A stretch of 64,000 nt of DNA from Saururus chinensis. Its lineage: Eukaryota > Streptophyta > Magnoliopsida > Piperales > Saururaceae. Positions 23,476 through 35,465 of the stretch are shown here, in pieces. Under the pieces are notes generated by a model. It made no database searches, had not been told where the DNA came from, and saw only the letters and a program-made list of their open reading frames with translations. The first letter of the stretch is position 1; each line of letters begins with the position of its first letter. The position numbers and the translations under genes were made by a program. Location: NCBI GenBank assembly GCA_035235625.1, contig CP141140.1, forward strand, positions 7,398,685 through 7,462,684, read 5' to 3'.

Positions 23476-24022
23476 GATAATATAAATTTTTATTTAATCA
23501 TAGTGTAAACTCTATAATATTAAAAAATTAAAATCCATTTGTCCGGAGGAGGAATGAACTCCGGTGCCAGCCACCTCCTCGTAAGTCTTAACGACCACAA
23601 TTAAAGTTATAAGCGCTATTACGCGAAACATGTGCAGATCAGACTTGCAAATGGCAGATATGATGGATGTGTAGGAGCCTGTTACGGCGGCTAACGTCAC
23701 CTTCTGCATTCGATGATGAGTTTGCGAGTTGTCAGAACTTGGGTTTCGGTAAAATTCCATTGCGCAAATCCAACCGCTCGGGGAAACTATCAACTTTGTT
23801 TGCGCAGTGATTGGCTCTCTTTTTGTTATCCCCGACTTCCTGGCTTGTCTGGTTTGTGGCCGGGGCTGTGCGGGAAAAAGCCAAAATACTTTCCGGAAAG
23901 AAAACAAAGGGGGGCAGAACTAATACAAGTATAGAAAATAGTAAAGAGGAATAACCAGAGTCCACGAATTCTTGGACTAGGTGGCACTTGGGAAGAGACG
24001 AAAGAGTAAGGAAAATGGAGTG
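23476..24022. other. Promoter region and leader of the NIPA-type gene
   Basis: Mixed-composition DNA upstream of the start at 24023. Open frames on both strands here match no family and overlap the likely promoter and 5' UTR. Confidence 0.35.
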
Positions 24023-27000
24023 ATGACTGCACTGAGCAAGTCGGATTCCCAGATGGGTTTTTCAGAAGACAATCTCAAGGGATTTGTTCTGGCTCTTGTG
24101 TCCAGCGCTTTCATCGGAGCCAGCTTCATCATTAAGAAGAAGGGCCTCCGGCGGGCTTCTGCTTCTGGTCCTCGCGCCGGTACTGCTTCCCCTGCGACCG
24201 TTTCCGTCGTTCTCTTATCCTTCTCATTCTTTTGTTATTATAAGAAACTTGCTTCGTTGTTATAAATCCTTTTTTGCTTTCTTAAGCGATTGAAACTGTA
24301 TATTCTCCTTCAAAGTCCACCAAAGTTGATTGTCGGCCGTATCCTTCTTACGATTTTAATTGCATCCAACTTTTGGATTATAAATTCAGTTGTAAGTTAA
24401 TTCTTACAGCTAAAGTTGGATGGATTTCTACCGGATACGGCATTACAAAGCTCAAATTCTTGCTGATTGGGTATGCTCTTGTGCATTGCCGTTGTAAAAC
24501 AATTTTTGACAGAACTTAACTAGTCGTTGTCCATTCGCTTTAACCTCCTTTTTTTGGATTTCTTAACTTTTGAGAAACATCGCAACTGTACCAGTAACTA
24601 GCTAATTTCTCAGTTTCTATTTTCTTAGTATGTTCTTCGGGCAATTGCTGCAGGCGTCGGAGGGTATACCTATTTGTTGGAGCCTCTCTGGTGGACGGGA
24701 ATGGTCACCAGTAAGTTTCTTTTCCACCTGTATCTTGTTGTACTTGTTGCAGGATATTCTCAATCTCTTCTCCTATTGCATCTCATAAGATCGTCACCCT
24801 CAGTGATTGTGGGAGAGGTCGCCAACTTTGGAGCATATGCATTTGCCCCGGCAGTTCTTGTGACTCCTCTCGGTGCGTTAAGTATCATTGTTAGGTAAGC
24901 ATGCAATTAGAATTATACTTTTGTACAATTCCTGTTCTTTTCCAAAAAATAAAACAGCTACTAATACTCCTTAACTACTACTTGTAACAACTTGAATGCA
25001 AATGGCAGTGCCGTATTGGCTCATTTCGTTTTGAAAGAAAAATTACACAGCCTAGGAATTTTGGGTTGTGTTATGTGCATTGCTGGTTCTGTTGTAGTGG
25101 TCATCCATGCGCCACAAGAGAGATCATTTACTTCAGTTCAGCAGTTATGGATTATGGCAATTCAGCCAGGTTGGGGGAAACCCTGTTTGTTCTCTTTTTT
25201 GTGTTTATTTTCAATTTAAAAATGTTATTAATGAAAAGCCTAATAGTGAAAACTTTCATGGATTTTACAGCTTTTTTGCTCTATGTGGCGTCAGTGATGC
25301 TGTTGGTTTTTGTGCTAGTCTTCCATTTTGCTCCACTGTATGGGCACTCAAATGTATTAGTATTTACAGGCATTTGTTCGTTGATGGGATCCCTCTCTGT
25401 AATTTTTCCTTGGATCATTAATTTTTTTCCCCATTTGCTAATTGTTACATGTCAAATTACCAATTGGCAATCCTAAATGATAGTCTACACCTGGTTCAGG
25501 TAATGAGCGTGAAAGCTTTGGGAACTGCTCTTAAGCTGACTTTTGAGGGTAAAAATCAGCTAATTTACCCAGAGACATGGTTCTTTGTGTTGGTTGTACT
25601 GACATCAGTTATCACTCAAATGAATTATCTCAACAAGGTCAGTGAAGATATTCATTTAAAGTATCTATTCATGGTATGTTCTCTGGGTTCATCTACTCTG
25701 CTAAAACTTCCCATATTGCTTATTTGTCCATGGATACAGGAGGGTTAGAAACTTAGTTGCACTGGTCTGTGAAAACGTAGGAAGGAAATGAAGTTGTTTA
25801 TATAACCGAATTAATAGCTTTGGAGGGCTAAGCTAGGTTTACAACTGCACTGGTTTCTTTTGACAGGGAAAAAAAACAATATTTTAGAGAGAACAATCTA
25901 ATTTGATTGTGACTCATGGAAATGTTACCTTTGTGACAATCCTGGGTCAAATACTTGACGGGGCACCAAGCTCTTCAACGGTGTTTAACTCTTATATGAT
26001 GTCAAAACTGTCTTATTCTATCTGCATATAGAATTCTTTTGTCGGTTTTAGGTGTCACAGCATTGTTCATTATATTGAAACTCTAGTGTATTGATATATG
26101 GGCTGCTGGTCCTTTTAGCTGGTTGCTTGCATTGTTAATAGCATGTAGACTTTTATATTAGGTCTTCATATTTTAGCAAATGCACCAATGTTGTCAAAAT
26201 TAGTTGTCTTCTAAATTGGATATGTCTTAATAGTTATAAGAAATGTAGAGGACATTTGGATTTGTAAAAAGAATATGAACTTATACAGGTTGACTGATAA
26301 TAAATATCTTGAAAAATGTATGTGCAAAGAATCAGCATTCCCCTGGCAAGTATTTTCCCTTGGTAAACAGCACCATGATCCTTCTTTTAGTTGGACTGTT
26401 GGCTTCTTAAACTTTATTTTCTGCTTCTCTTCGTCTCTGAGATATTATGGTGTATGTGATTTGTTCATTATTGGGGAATGCGTGTAAAAAGAGTACATAC
26501 AATAAAGTTCTCACTAGAATGAATTAGTGTTTGAAATATTTTATTTTATTTTTTATTTTTCCATGTTGCTTTACTTCTCTGATTTGTTTGTTTGTCTTTT
26601 CAGGCTCTTGATACCTTCAACACTGCCATAGTCTCTCCTATATATTATGTCATGTTCACCTCCCTCACTATCCTTGCAAGTGTTATAATGTTCAAGGTAC
26701 TTTGCTTTCAGCACGTGTGGATATATCATTTTTCGAATTGAGTATTATCAATTCTGAGACTAGGTGTAGTTTTTGTAGGATTGGGACGGCCAAAATGTGG
26801 GCAGTATTGTCTCTGAAATTTGTGGCTTCGTTGTTGTCCTATCTGGAACCATCTTATTGCATGTAACAAAAGACTTTGACCGAAGTTCCTCAAGAGGTTT
26901 GTAAAAACCATCATTTTCCCTCTCTTTCTAATGATATTCCCCTTCTTGATTTGTTTCTATTTAGCATTTCCATGTTTAGCACCTATTTATATGCTTCATT

Positions 27001-27148
27001 TTTTGTTTATGCAGGCGCACATGAACCATTGTCTCCAAGTCTATCTGCTGGATTCTGCAGTGGCAGTGGAGAAACTCGGAAGTCCAACAAGTATCAAGAC
27101 ATAGAATCTCTTCAAGAGATTGACTCAAGAAGGCAAGAGCTCTATTAG
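24023..27148 (+). CDS. NIPA-type magnesium transporter
   Basis: A nine-helix membrane protein of the NIPA (DUF803) family, probable Mg2+ transporter of plasma or endosomal membrane. Exons: 24023-24179, 24654-24710, 24804-24894, 25009-25169, 25271-25398, 25500-25637, 26604-26696, 26779-26896, 27015-27148; 1077 nt, 358 aa; every junction GT-AG and in phase. Family blocks in order: [23 protein letters not shown] (helix 1), [92 protein letters not shown]. The start at 24023 ([16 protein letters not shown]) is the first in-frame ATG; MGFSED at 24053 is the position most family members start from and is equally possible. The C-terminal tail after helix 9 is hydrophilic. Substrate is inferred from the family. 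Confidence 0.93.
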
Positions 27149-28370
27149 ACTCTTTCATTGGATTGGCATCGTTTGGACTAGCATAATTACATTTTAGGAG
27201 TATGGTGGTGAGAGATTCCAAAACACGAAGCAGCTCAACCATTTATTTAGTTATAGTAAAAAATGGATTATTGGAATATGCTAATGACTTGGTTGATCCT
27301 TGTGTTAGTGTCTCTCCAGTATGGAGTAGCAATGCTTTATCTTGTGATACATTGGACCAACTGCCTTTCTCAGTTTCAATTTGTTGCACAGGATTGGAAC
27401 TAGCAGATGAATTTCAAATGGCTCAGGATTTCGCTCATCTGCGAATGGTTTTGGAGTGAAGATTGCAACTTATGCAAATATTTCCGTGACATAGAAAGAT
27501 AGAGCTTCTTTAATTTTATTTCTTTCCCAAAAAATTGCTTGTTCTTGTAAATTGGATAGCTGATTTGTATATAGCTGATTGATGACTGAGCTGTAGCCCT
27601 CGGCTTCCTTTCTGCCAATAGATTGTAAATTTATACGATGGATATGACAACTTTGTTTCTGTTCCTTTGTGAATTGCATTCAACAAGGATGGACACTGCA
27701 ATTGATAGGAATGGTAAGTCATAAGTAAATTGTGCACAATTGGGCTAAGTTTTTTATAAACAGTTAATCGAGGCAGCAATTTGACTGTCTCAAGGGTAGC
27801 TGTCGTGGTTGGACTTTCATTTTTGTTTAACTTCATTGCCTTCACGTTTTAGCGGTTTCAAGTCCTGCGACGATCAATCATTGGAGAAGAATTTCTCGCC
27901 TCTACAATCCCTTTAATATATATTTTTTCTTTGGAGCCTTTTGGCTTAAGATCAAGTGCGGTACAAGCCCATTGATCTAGCAGCACTTTCCGCTAGTTCA
28001 AAGCCGTGATTGAAACAGGATCTTTTCCGTGCCTCCAACCGCTTTTGCCAACTCAAGTGCAAAGGAGAGACGCCCCAGGGCCTGGTGGACGAGATTTGAC
28101 GACTCTGTCGAAGCTTGATCCAAAGGGAAATAGGCCATTAAAAAACTTGCCAACTTCATCTGGAGAGGCTAAGACGGTCCATGTTTAGGAATAGTTGACA
28201 GCCCAGGCGTCTATCAACCACGGGATATGAATCCCTTGAAAGAGGGGCAGAATATGTCTGCCTCTCTACATCCCGCTGGTCCGCAGGATTCAAATCCTGA
28301 GGAAAAGGGATCCGTAGTAAAATACAAAAAAGAATATGATATTCTGAGGTTCGCATGAAGTTCCTCAGAG
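27149..28370. other. Spacer between the NIPA gene and tRNA-Ile
   Basis: No gene is recognised. 27149-27700 probably includes the NIPA 3' UTR. 27950-28360 has a higher GC content than its surroundings and looks like a fragment of older coding or organellar-type DNA, but I could not identify it. Confidence 0.35.
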
Positions 28371-28444
28371 GGCCTATTAGCTCAGTTGGTTAGAGCGTCG
28401 TGCTAATAACGCGAAGGTCGCAGGTTCGAGACCTGCATGGGCCA
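28371..28444 (+). tRNA. tRNA-Ile (anticodon AAT)
   Basis: A 74-nt nuclear tRNA. The acceptor stem GGCCTAT pairs with ATGGGCC (one G-T pair) and is followed by discriminator A. The D arm has TAGCTCAGTTGGTTAGA, the anticodon loop CTAATAA reads anticodon AAU, and the T arm has GGTTCGAGACC. No intron and no encoded CCA beyond the normal end. Box A and box B words are intact, so it should be transcribable by RNA polymerase III. Confidence 0.97.
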
Positions 28445-29745
28445 ATCTTTGTTTATGAAACTTTTTATCTTTTTCCTATAAGAAAGTTAGTCTATAAGAA
28501 CTTTGGTTTGACTTCTGTAGTTGGTCTTGTCAGAAGTTCCAACGACCCTTTCCATTATCAAGTAATAGAGCCCCTTCTCCTTTGCTCTTTTACTAAACAG
28601 AAATGTTAACGTTAAGTTTTAGTATCAAGAGCTTACTTCATCTAACACATTAATGAGTAGGGTTTACCTTTTTAGACCTCATTAATTAACACTTCATCTA
28701 AACACATTTGGTGTTAATGATTATTCTCGACGTTTAAAGTTTAACGTCAATGTAACTTCACTCTTTACCAAAATAAGAAAGAAAAGTCCTCAATAGGGAA
28801 AAGAGTATTGTCCTGCTCTTTTTTCACATTAAGTCAGCATAAGCTTTGATCATTAATATTTAAGATTGATAGTGCATTAGTACACCACCGATCTTGTAGA
28901 TAAATGACTCCCACATAAATTATAAAAAAACTCTTCCCTTAAACAGAAAGTAGTAAAACGGTTTATGCTGAGGCTCAAGGTGGTAATTTTGAATCCAAAT
29001 ATTCGTATGTAGATTCTATCCTAAATAAATTAAAAAAAAAATTCTATGATTTATGTGCCGTCAAATCATGGTTTATAGTGACACTGACCAGATGACGTAC
29101 AAGCATGACCTAACAGCCCCTAAGCCTGAGCTGGCTAGTCTTTCTCATAAAAAGATTAGAGAGATTCCCTACTTAATCTGCTTTGAGGCAAGGTCTGAAA
29201 CATTGTTTCCCAAGACAATCTCAGCTCCCCTGCAACCTTGGACGAATTGCAATGCTGTATATTAGTTTTTTTACTAGACACGTTAGTATTCTCCGAGCAG
29301 CCAAAACTCAAAGAGCTGGCTGGCTTCACTGCCCTTTCTCAGGCTGTCAGGTTGCCCTTGTGTGAGGAAAGCGTTTACCTGGACCAATTTCCCTGACCGG
29401 AGCCCTGCGACCAGTCTACATGGAGCACCGAATAGAGCACATAAATGGGCCTTATGTACGTATCTGGAGCTCCATGTTGGCTGGTCATCAAAATCCAAAT
29501 CATTATTTTCCTTTGACGTAAAAGCTAGGCTTTTTCCAGGTTAAAGAGTTCTTTTTCATTAGTGTTTCTTTTCTTCTTCTTTTTTTCGTTAATGAATCAT
29601 GGAGAAACTGTGTCATTGGAAATCACGAAATAGCCACTAGCTATAAGAGGCGATGACTGACAAGAGAAGCCCCGCCGCCATCTCCTCTTTTTGCAGACTG
29701 CTCAGCACAGATTGGCTAGGCTTTTCATTCGTTTCTCTCCCGGCC
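28445..29745. other. Spacer between tRNA-Ile and the P5C reductase gene
   Basis: No gene. 28610-28760 holds an imperfect inverted repeat around AACGTTAAG/TTTAACGT and CATTAAT/ATTAATT words. 28850-28910 resembles the palindromic MITE family. The last 100 bases are probably leader of the next gene; an in-frame upstream ATG lies at 29653. Confidence 0.35.
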
Positions 29746-32700
29746 ATGGCAGTTCCGATTCCAGACTCCTTCAGCGTGGGCTTTATCGGAGCAGGAAAAA
29801 TGGCCGAGAGCATCGCCAGGGGCGTTGTCAATTCCGGAGTTTTGCCGGCTTCCCGTATCCGCACGGCGCACCGCAACCCTGACCGCCGCAATGTGTTCGC
29901 GGAAATGGGCGTCAATGTCTTCCACCGCAATCTTGACGTAATGGGGCATCCCTTTCTCTCTTCACCATGTGTTTGCCGTGCTCTGGCTCTATCAACTTGC
30001 TGAATTCATAATATGCTTTGCGTTAGTTATATCGATTATTCAACGAAGGTATGGCACAGACGATGTTTGCGCCTCTGTTTTTACCCAATTGAAATTGAAA
30101 GAATAAACTTGTTCTTTGATCTGAGAAAGGGTATATTCTCCCTATAATTCTTGTTTTCTCTCGTGTTATGTGGAAGTTATGATTTGGCCGCTCTTTGAAT
30201 CTTGATTGGGTGATTGGATATTGATGTACAAGTTCGTGCTTGATGGTTTCCAGTTTACTAGTTTATATTTTATATTCCATTAATTATGTTCTAGATTTGG
30301 CTTTAGATTACGGTAAAAACTGGAATTCATCTTCAACTCGTCGTAGCCTTTTTTTTTTTTTTAAAAACTTTTTTTATGGTAATTTTTCTCTTGCACTTTT
30401 TCTTTGAAAATGTGGTAGTAAAACCCCTGACCTCATCGTATACTCATTTGCTTTTTGAATAGGTTGTTGAAAACAGTGATGTGATTATCGTATCTGTGAA
30501 ACCTCAAGTAGGCAAGTCTTTCACTTCTTAATCGCTTATCCTCACTGTAATCATCGCTATCTTATTGCCTTTTTCTGCACAACTGTAGGGAAATTCTTGG
30601 CCATGCTAGAGTCATAACGTTCTCATTATTCGTATTACTTATCTTTTGTTATTGACTGCAGTTAGAGAGGTGGTTTTGGAGCTGAAGCCCCTGCTTTCTA
30701 ATGAGAAACTTCTAGTCTCTGTTGCTGCGGGAATCAAGCTGAAAGACTTGCAGGTTTTTGTTAGATTGCACTTTGCTTATTATCATGATTCATGACTTAT
30801 TTTCCAAAAGCGTGTGGATCTTTTTTTTCATCTATGTTATACTTCCTACTTGTTTCTGGTTGAAAACCTATATTTAGATTTTCGTTCCTTAGAATATATC
30901 TTGAGGATACTCTGTTGTTCATATACTTTGAGGTGGAAGTTTATGCCTTTTGGCCTTTCTTCTTGCATATAGTTGTCTATTCATTGTGGAAGATTATGTC
31001 TTTTTTTTCAGGAATGGTCGGGCCATGGTAGATTAATTAGGGTAATGCCGAACACTCCTGCTGCTGTAGGTGAAGCTGCAACAGGTGACCATCTTTGCAC
31101 AAAATATCTTCTGAATACCCGTTTATCTTGTACTGCTGCTTGTTCTTTGCTTGTAGTTGTTTATTCTTCCTGTCATCCATTTGGACAATTAATTGTTCTC
31201 ATCATTTCATCACCTGCTTTATGAGTAGTGTTTCAGATTTAAATGACTTGATCACTAGGTAAATAAACTTAGGATATTATTTTGTGATTGCTTTAGAATG
31301 CACATAAATTTATCAAAAGCATAATGTCAGATTGACCAGCAGATTATTGAGGGTTATAAGAAAGATCATCAAAGGAAGGTTGAATCCAAGGTTTTTCAGG
31401 CCTGGTGATGACCCACTTTGTTGACCAGGGCAGGTCAAACCGGTCCAGCTGAAGTCAAGAGGAGGAAGGCGGGCAAGCGAGATGGATAACAAGCAGGGAG
31501 GGACAGGAAAGGAGGCGGCGAAGCGAGGAAAAAAAGAAAAGACTTTTTGTTGGCCTTGTTGACACAATGACACAAGATGACTGAATCACTGCGTTAAACA
31601 TCTGGAATCTTTGGCCTGGTGGTCCAAAGGGACTCTATTATCCTGGCAAGCCTGGATTGGAGAATGAATTGGACTCAGCCCAAACTGGTCTGATTGACCA
31701 GGCAAATTAGGATTTAAGACCATGGTTGAAACTTGAAACAGACATGATAAAGTTTGAATTTGAGTTTATAACGTGATTGATTACTGTACAAGATGGCTAG
31801 AAAAAATAAATGTCCACACTTTTAACGCTCTTTTCATTGTAATCTGCAAGACTGTTAAATTCTTAACAACTAGGCGTTATGATCATAGAAAAGTAGTATT
31901 TTTCAAGTATTTGTAAACAATTTACGAAAATATGTAAATTCTCAGTGGGCATCAAACTGTTAGCACTAGTTTAATATTCTATGTTGGGCATGTCTCATTG
32001 TGGGGCGGACTTTTGTTTGTTGTAATGATGTCTTCTTTTGTGTGAATCGGTTCATCCAAGTTGCAGTAGATTCCTATGATTCCTAACAGTATTGCATTTG
32101 TCTAGTCATGAGTTTGGGAGAGATGGCATCCAAAGAAGATGAAAAAGTTATTGCTAGTCTTTTTGGAGCTGTTGGCAAGATGTGGACTACAGATGAAAAA
32201 TACTTTGATGCAGTAACTGGCTTGAGGTACATGTTTCCAGAAGACCTGAACTCAAAAGTCATATTTCTTTGTCATGCAATTGTGGCTTGTTATTCTGCAC
32301 GTTTATTTATCAATATTTTCAGACAGATTTGTCTTGCAATGATTTCAGTGCCAGTGGTCCAGCTTATATATATATCGCAATAGAGGCTATGGCTGATGGG
32401 GGAGTTGCTGCAGGTCTTCCACGGGATCTTGCATTGGCGCTAGCTTCTCAAACTGTAAGTATAACTTGTAAGTTTGGGTTCTTTGTTAGATGGCTGTTCT
32501 TGTTGTGCACCAGATGACTTTTTAGTTTTTAATATCTCAAGTTTGCAAATGTGATATACAGAAACAGTTTGATATCGGAGTCACTTGCATTGAGTTTACT
32601 GGTCTTGTTATACTAAGTGGTTCCTGCATCGTAAGTATATACTGTTTGTACAGGTTCTAGGTGCAGCAGCTATGGCAATTAATACGAAAAAGCATCCGGC

Positions 32701-32839
32701 TCAGCTTAAAGACGATGTTACATCCCCAGCGGGGACAACTATTGCTGGCATCAAAGAATTGGAAAAGGGTGCATTTCGAGGAACATTGATTAATGCGGTT
32801 GTTTCTGCTTCAAATCGGAGTCGAGAGTTATCACAGTAG
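29746..32839 (+). CDS. P5CR: Pyrroline-5-carboxylate reductase
   Basis: Reduces delta-1-pyrroline-5-carboxylate to proline with NAD(P)H, the last step of proline synthesis (cytosol, perhaps plastid). Exons: 29746-29937, 30463-30511, 30662-30753, 31012-31084, 32106-32226, 32349-32454, 32654-32839; 819 nt, 272 aa. The N-terminal Rossmann motif is [15 protein letters not shown]; later blocks are [22 protein letters not shown], and the signature [20 protein letters not shown]. The chain ends RSRELSQ. The start is set by likeness of [13 protein letters not shown] to the family N-terminus and by a strong context (GGCCATGG). An in-frame ATG at 29653 would add 31 residues. Intron 2 uses a GC donor (GTAG|GCAAGT, 30512-30513); the overlapping GT site would shift the frame. 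Intron 4 (31085-32105) holds repeat-like sequence. Confidence 0.95.
31330..31720. repeat. Repeat-like insert in intron 4 of the P5C reductase gene
   Basis: The stretch is G-rich against AT-rich intron surroundings. It carries GACCAG/CTGGTC words in both orientations (GATTGACCAG at 31332 and again at 31696), plus GGCCTGGTG twice. It resembles the dispersed repeats at 42696-43280 and 48265-49342. The limits and class are not settled. Confidence 0.35.
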
Positions 32840-33125
32840 TGAGATGATATTTTGTACCCAACGGGTTTTTTGTTTTAACTTATCGCATACTTTGTGTGAT
32901 TGGTAATTCTTAGATTCTTTAGGAGCTTAACGTGAGATCAAATTTTAGCTTTAGATCGTTAATCTTTGTAGTCTGGATATGATCTTACTAGCTTATCAGG
33001 ATTGGAGATCACATTAGTCATGTTGCTGGCGACTTTGCATCTACAATTGTTGTAAGAGGAAGTATGTTTATTAGCCCCTCATTTTAAACTTATTCACAAA
33101 ACAACCTTCAAAATAAAGTTACTAA

Positions 33126-33325
33126 CTATTCCCTCTGTCTTAAACTAATAGTTCCATTTGACAAAAAAGTTTGTTCCATATCCATAGCTTCATTTTGTTA
33201 AATTTAAGTGATTAGGTAGTTAAAAAATAGTATTGTGAGCTTATTTTTTCTTCTCTTAGATGAGGGTTTTACTATTAATAAAAGCTACTATTTTTTTTTA
33301 AATGTAGCCCTTAATTTGAGGAGTA
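33126..33325. mobile_element. Stowaway-like MITE, decayed
   Basis: It starts ATTCCCTCTGTC with CTAATAGTTCCATTTGAC just inside, the same left end as the copy at 44636-44799. The body has the family words TTGTTAAATTTAAG and TTCTCTTAGATGAG in inverse order. The right end is worn (GAGGAGTATT). Confidence 0.5.
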
Positions 33326-33771
33326 TTTTTTTTCCTAGCACTGTATGAAGTTGGATAGCTTGGTCGTTCCGTCATGACACCATTAATGAGCAGTTAATTA
33401 TATGAAAAGAAAATGATTAAAAATTAAATTAACAGCTCGGTTGTCTGCCTTTGATGAATTTCAACAGTGAGTTTTATCACCACAAACGACCAAACCCAGA
33501 CCCCCATCCCTTCTCACATTCAGAATAAAGGACTTACATCAGCAACAATTCTCTGTCGCCATCTGAAGCTCCCAACTTGTTACTCCCAAAGAAGAAGCCA
33601 CAATTCTAAAAGAAATTTACTGCTATTTAGCACTTCCGATACGGCTCCGAGTCCGACGTGGTGATTAGGTCCCGCCCTTTTACTCCTATGCTCATTTTAA
33701 TAGGAAAATGCCTACTCCGTGATTGGATTTAAAAAAAGTGAATCGACCGTGTAAAAAAAGTGGATTGACTC
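33326..33771. other. Intergenic spacer
   Basis: No supported gene. A 65-codon open frame at 33467-33664 has no recognised domain. Confidence 0.35.
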
Positions 33772-34211
33772 GTTTGGGTACTGAATTTTTTCAGTAGTAA
33801 ATTAGAATTTTTGTGAATTAATCCAGTCGATTCAGTAGAGAAACAGAATTTCGTTTGAGTACAGAATTTTTTAGATGGAATCATGTTTAGATAGTGAATT
33901 TGGTTTCATGTCAGAATCTTAGAATTTTTAGGTAAATTTATAAATATACCCTTTAAGTGGAGAAATTTTTTATGATAGGGCAGGGGTAACGGCTAGAAAT
34001 ATGCCAAAATGCGTGATTCCATTTTTACGCGTTTTTGTGAATCGACTGAATCTCCTCGCGAGGAGATTCAGTGATTCAGGACTGAAACGCGATCGCATTT
34101 CAGCCTGAATTTTTAATTCAGTTTAAATTCATTATCCAAACAGACTTTAGACGATTCTCCCCTGAATCGTGATAGAATCGACTGAATCGTGAACCGATTC
34201 AGTACCCAAAC
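33772..34211. mobile_element. MITE with GTTTGGGTACTGAAT inverted ends
   Basis: Perfect 15-bp inverted repeats GTTTGGGTACTGAAT (33772) and ATTCAGTACCCAAAC (to 34211) bound 440 bp. Inside, CGATTCA/TGAATCG words recur many times on both strands, and a palindrome AATCTCCTCGCGAGGAGATT lies at about 34049-34068. GTTTGG ends resemble PIF/Harbinger or hAT-type MITEs; no clear target duplication was found, so the class is open. Confidence 0.7.
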
Positions 34212-35465
34212 AACCCCTAAAGAACATAAACTTCTTTTAATATCCACCCTCGCTCTTCCCTTCCTTGATTTATAAAAGGGCCACACCAGTCAAATTGTTT
34301 AGAGTGTGTTCAATCTAGACGACTTCCATTTGGTCTATGGGCCTAATTCAGGATCGAGGATTTGGTAGCCAATTCGATGCCGTTAGATATTTTAAGTGAA
34401 TTCTTGGAAAATTTCTGGTTGTTTGGTAAAGCAAGCTATAATCAGAGATTCTAACCACAATCTAATTATAGCTATAATTCGGATGCTGGTCGAAAATGAC
34501 CTAATCCTCCTTTTTTATTTTTTGAACATCTCCTTAGGTTGAATTTAAGTTAACAAATGCTGATTGTCGTAAACTGATGTTATTAATGAACTGATAATGA
34601 TAATCTTCCCCAAATTGAAGTATGATACAATTGCATTGAAATTGCCCTGTGCAAGATGCCTGATTTAGGAATAAAGTACGGTCAGCACAAGGTCCCGGGA
34701 ATCCCACGAGGTGTGTGGAACCTATGTAATTGAAAACTGACCTTTTGAAGGAAACTAGCAGCAGTCAACACTCACCACTCACTAGCAGGAGATTCACAGC
34801 AAAAAAGAGACATTATTAGAAGATAGCTTTGGTGAGAAATGCAGTTCGTAGTAATGATGCTCAAAACCCTTTGCATCTACCAAGGACACAATGCAAACAG
34901 TAGAAGAGCTGCCCTGTAGGGGGTTTAAATATCAATTGCCCCAAGGACGAGAAATTATCCAGTGGAACGGATACACCACATGGCTAGTGGATCGTTCAAT
35001 TCATATTTTGACACATTAGGATGTGCCAAAATTTGATACCAAATATGTTTGGACACATAAAAGGCACTACAACGTGTTAATTTTGAGCGGAACAATCTGG
35101 TGGATCCATTTCGCGGGATACTTTTTCAGCAATAACACAGCTATAATTCAGTTTCACAAGGAAATAATGCCACAAATTATTGATAATATAGTTGCATTAG
35201 CAACCGTATTTATGTTACTGCACTGAGAAATACAAGATATATTTCCAGTGGGCAGTAAAATGTCGTTGTATAAATGAAAAACCACAAGAAAAGATGTGTC
35301 CACATAGAAAGGGCTCAGAATATACATACAGCAGATCTGAGATAACTTCCCAGAAGAACTTCATAGCAATAGCTGTTTCTCCAGTAAACCACATAATTTC
35401 CTGCTATATCAATATTTTGAAGTATACATTCATAAGCTGGCTAGAATTTGAAGCACTTACAGCTT
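34212..35465. other. Spacer between P5C reductase and the CRAL-TRIO gene
   Basis: No gene is seen. The part near 35465 should hold the 3' UTR of the minus-strand gene. A short frame at 35023-35226 matches nothing I know. Confidence 0.35.

Noticed and set aside
23512-23907. 131-codon minus-strand frame upstream of the NIPA gene
   Set aside because: No domain, lies in the likely promoter, ends in an AT-rich repeat.
23981-24022. Longer N-terminus for the NIPA protein
   Set aside because: It would have to start at GTG; the first in-frame ATG is 24023.
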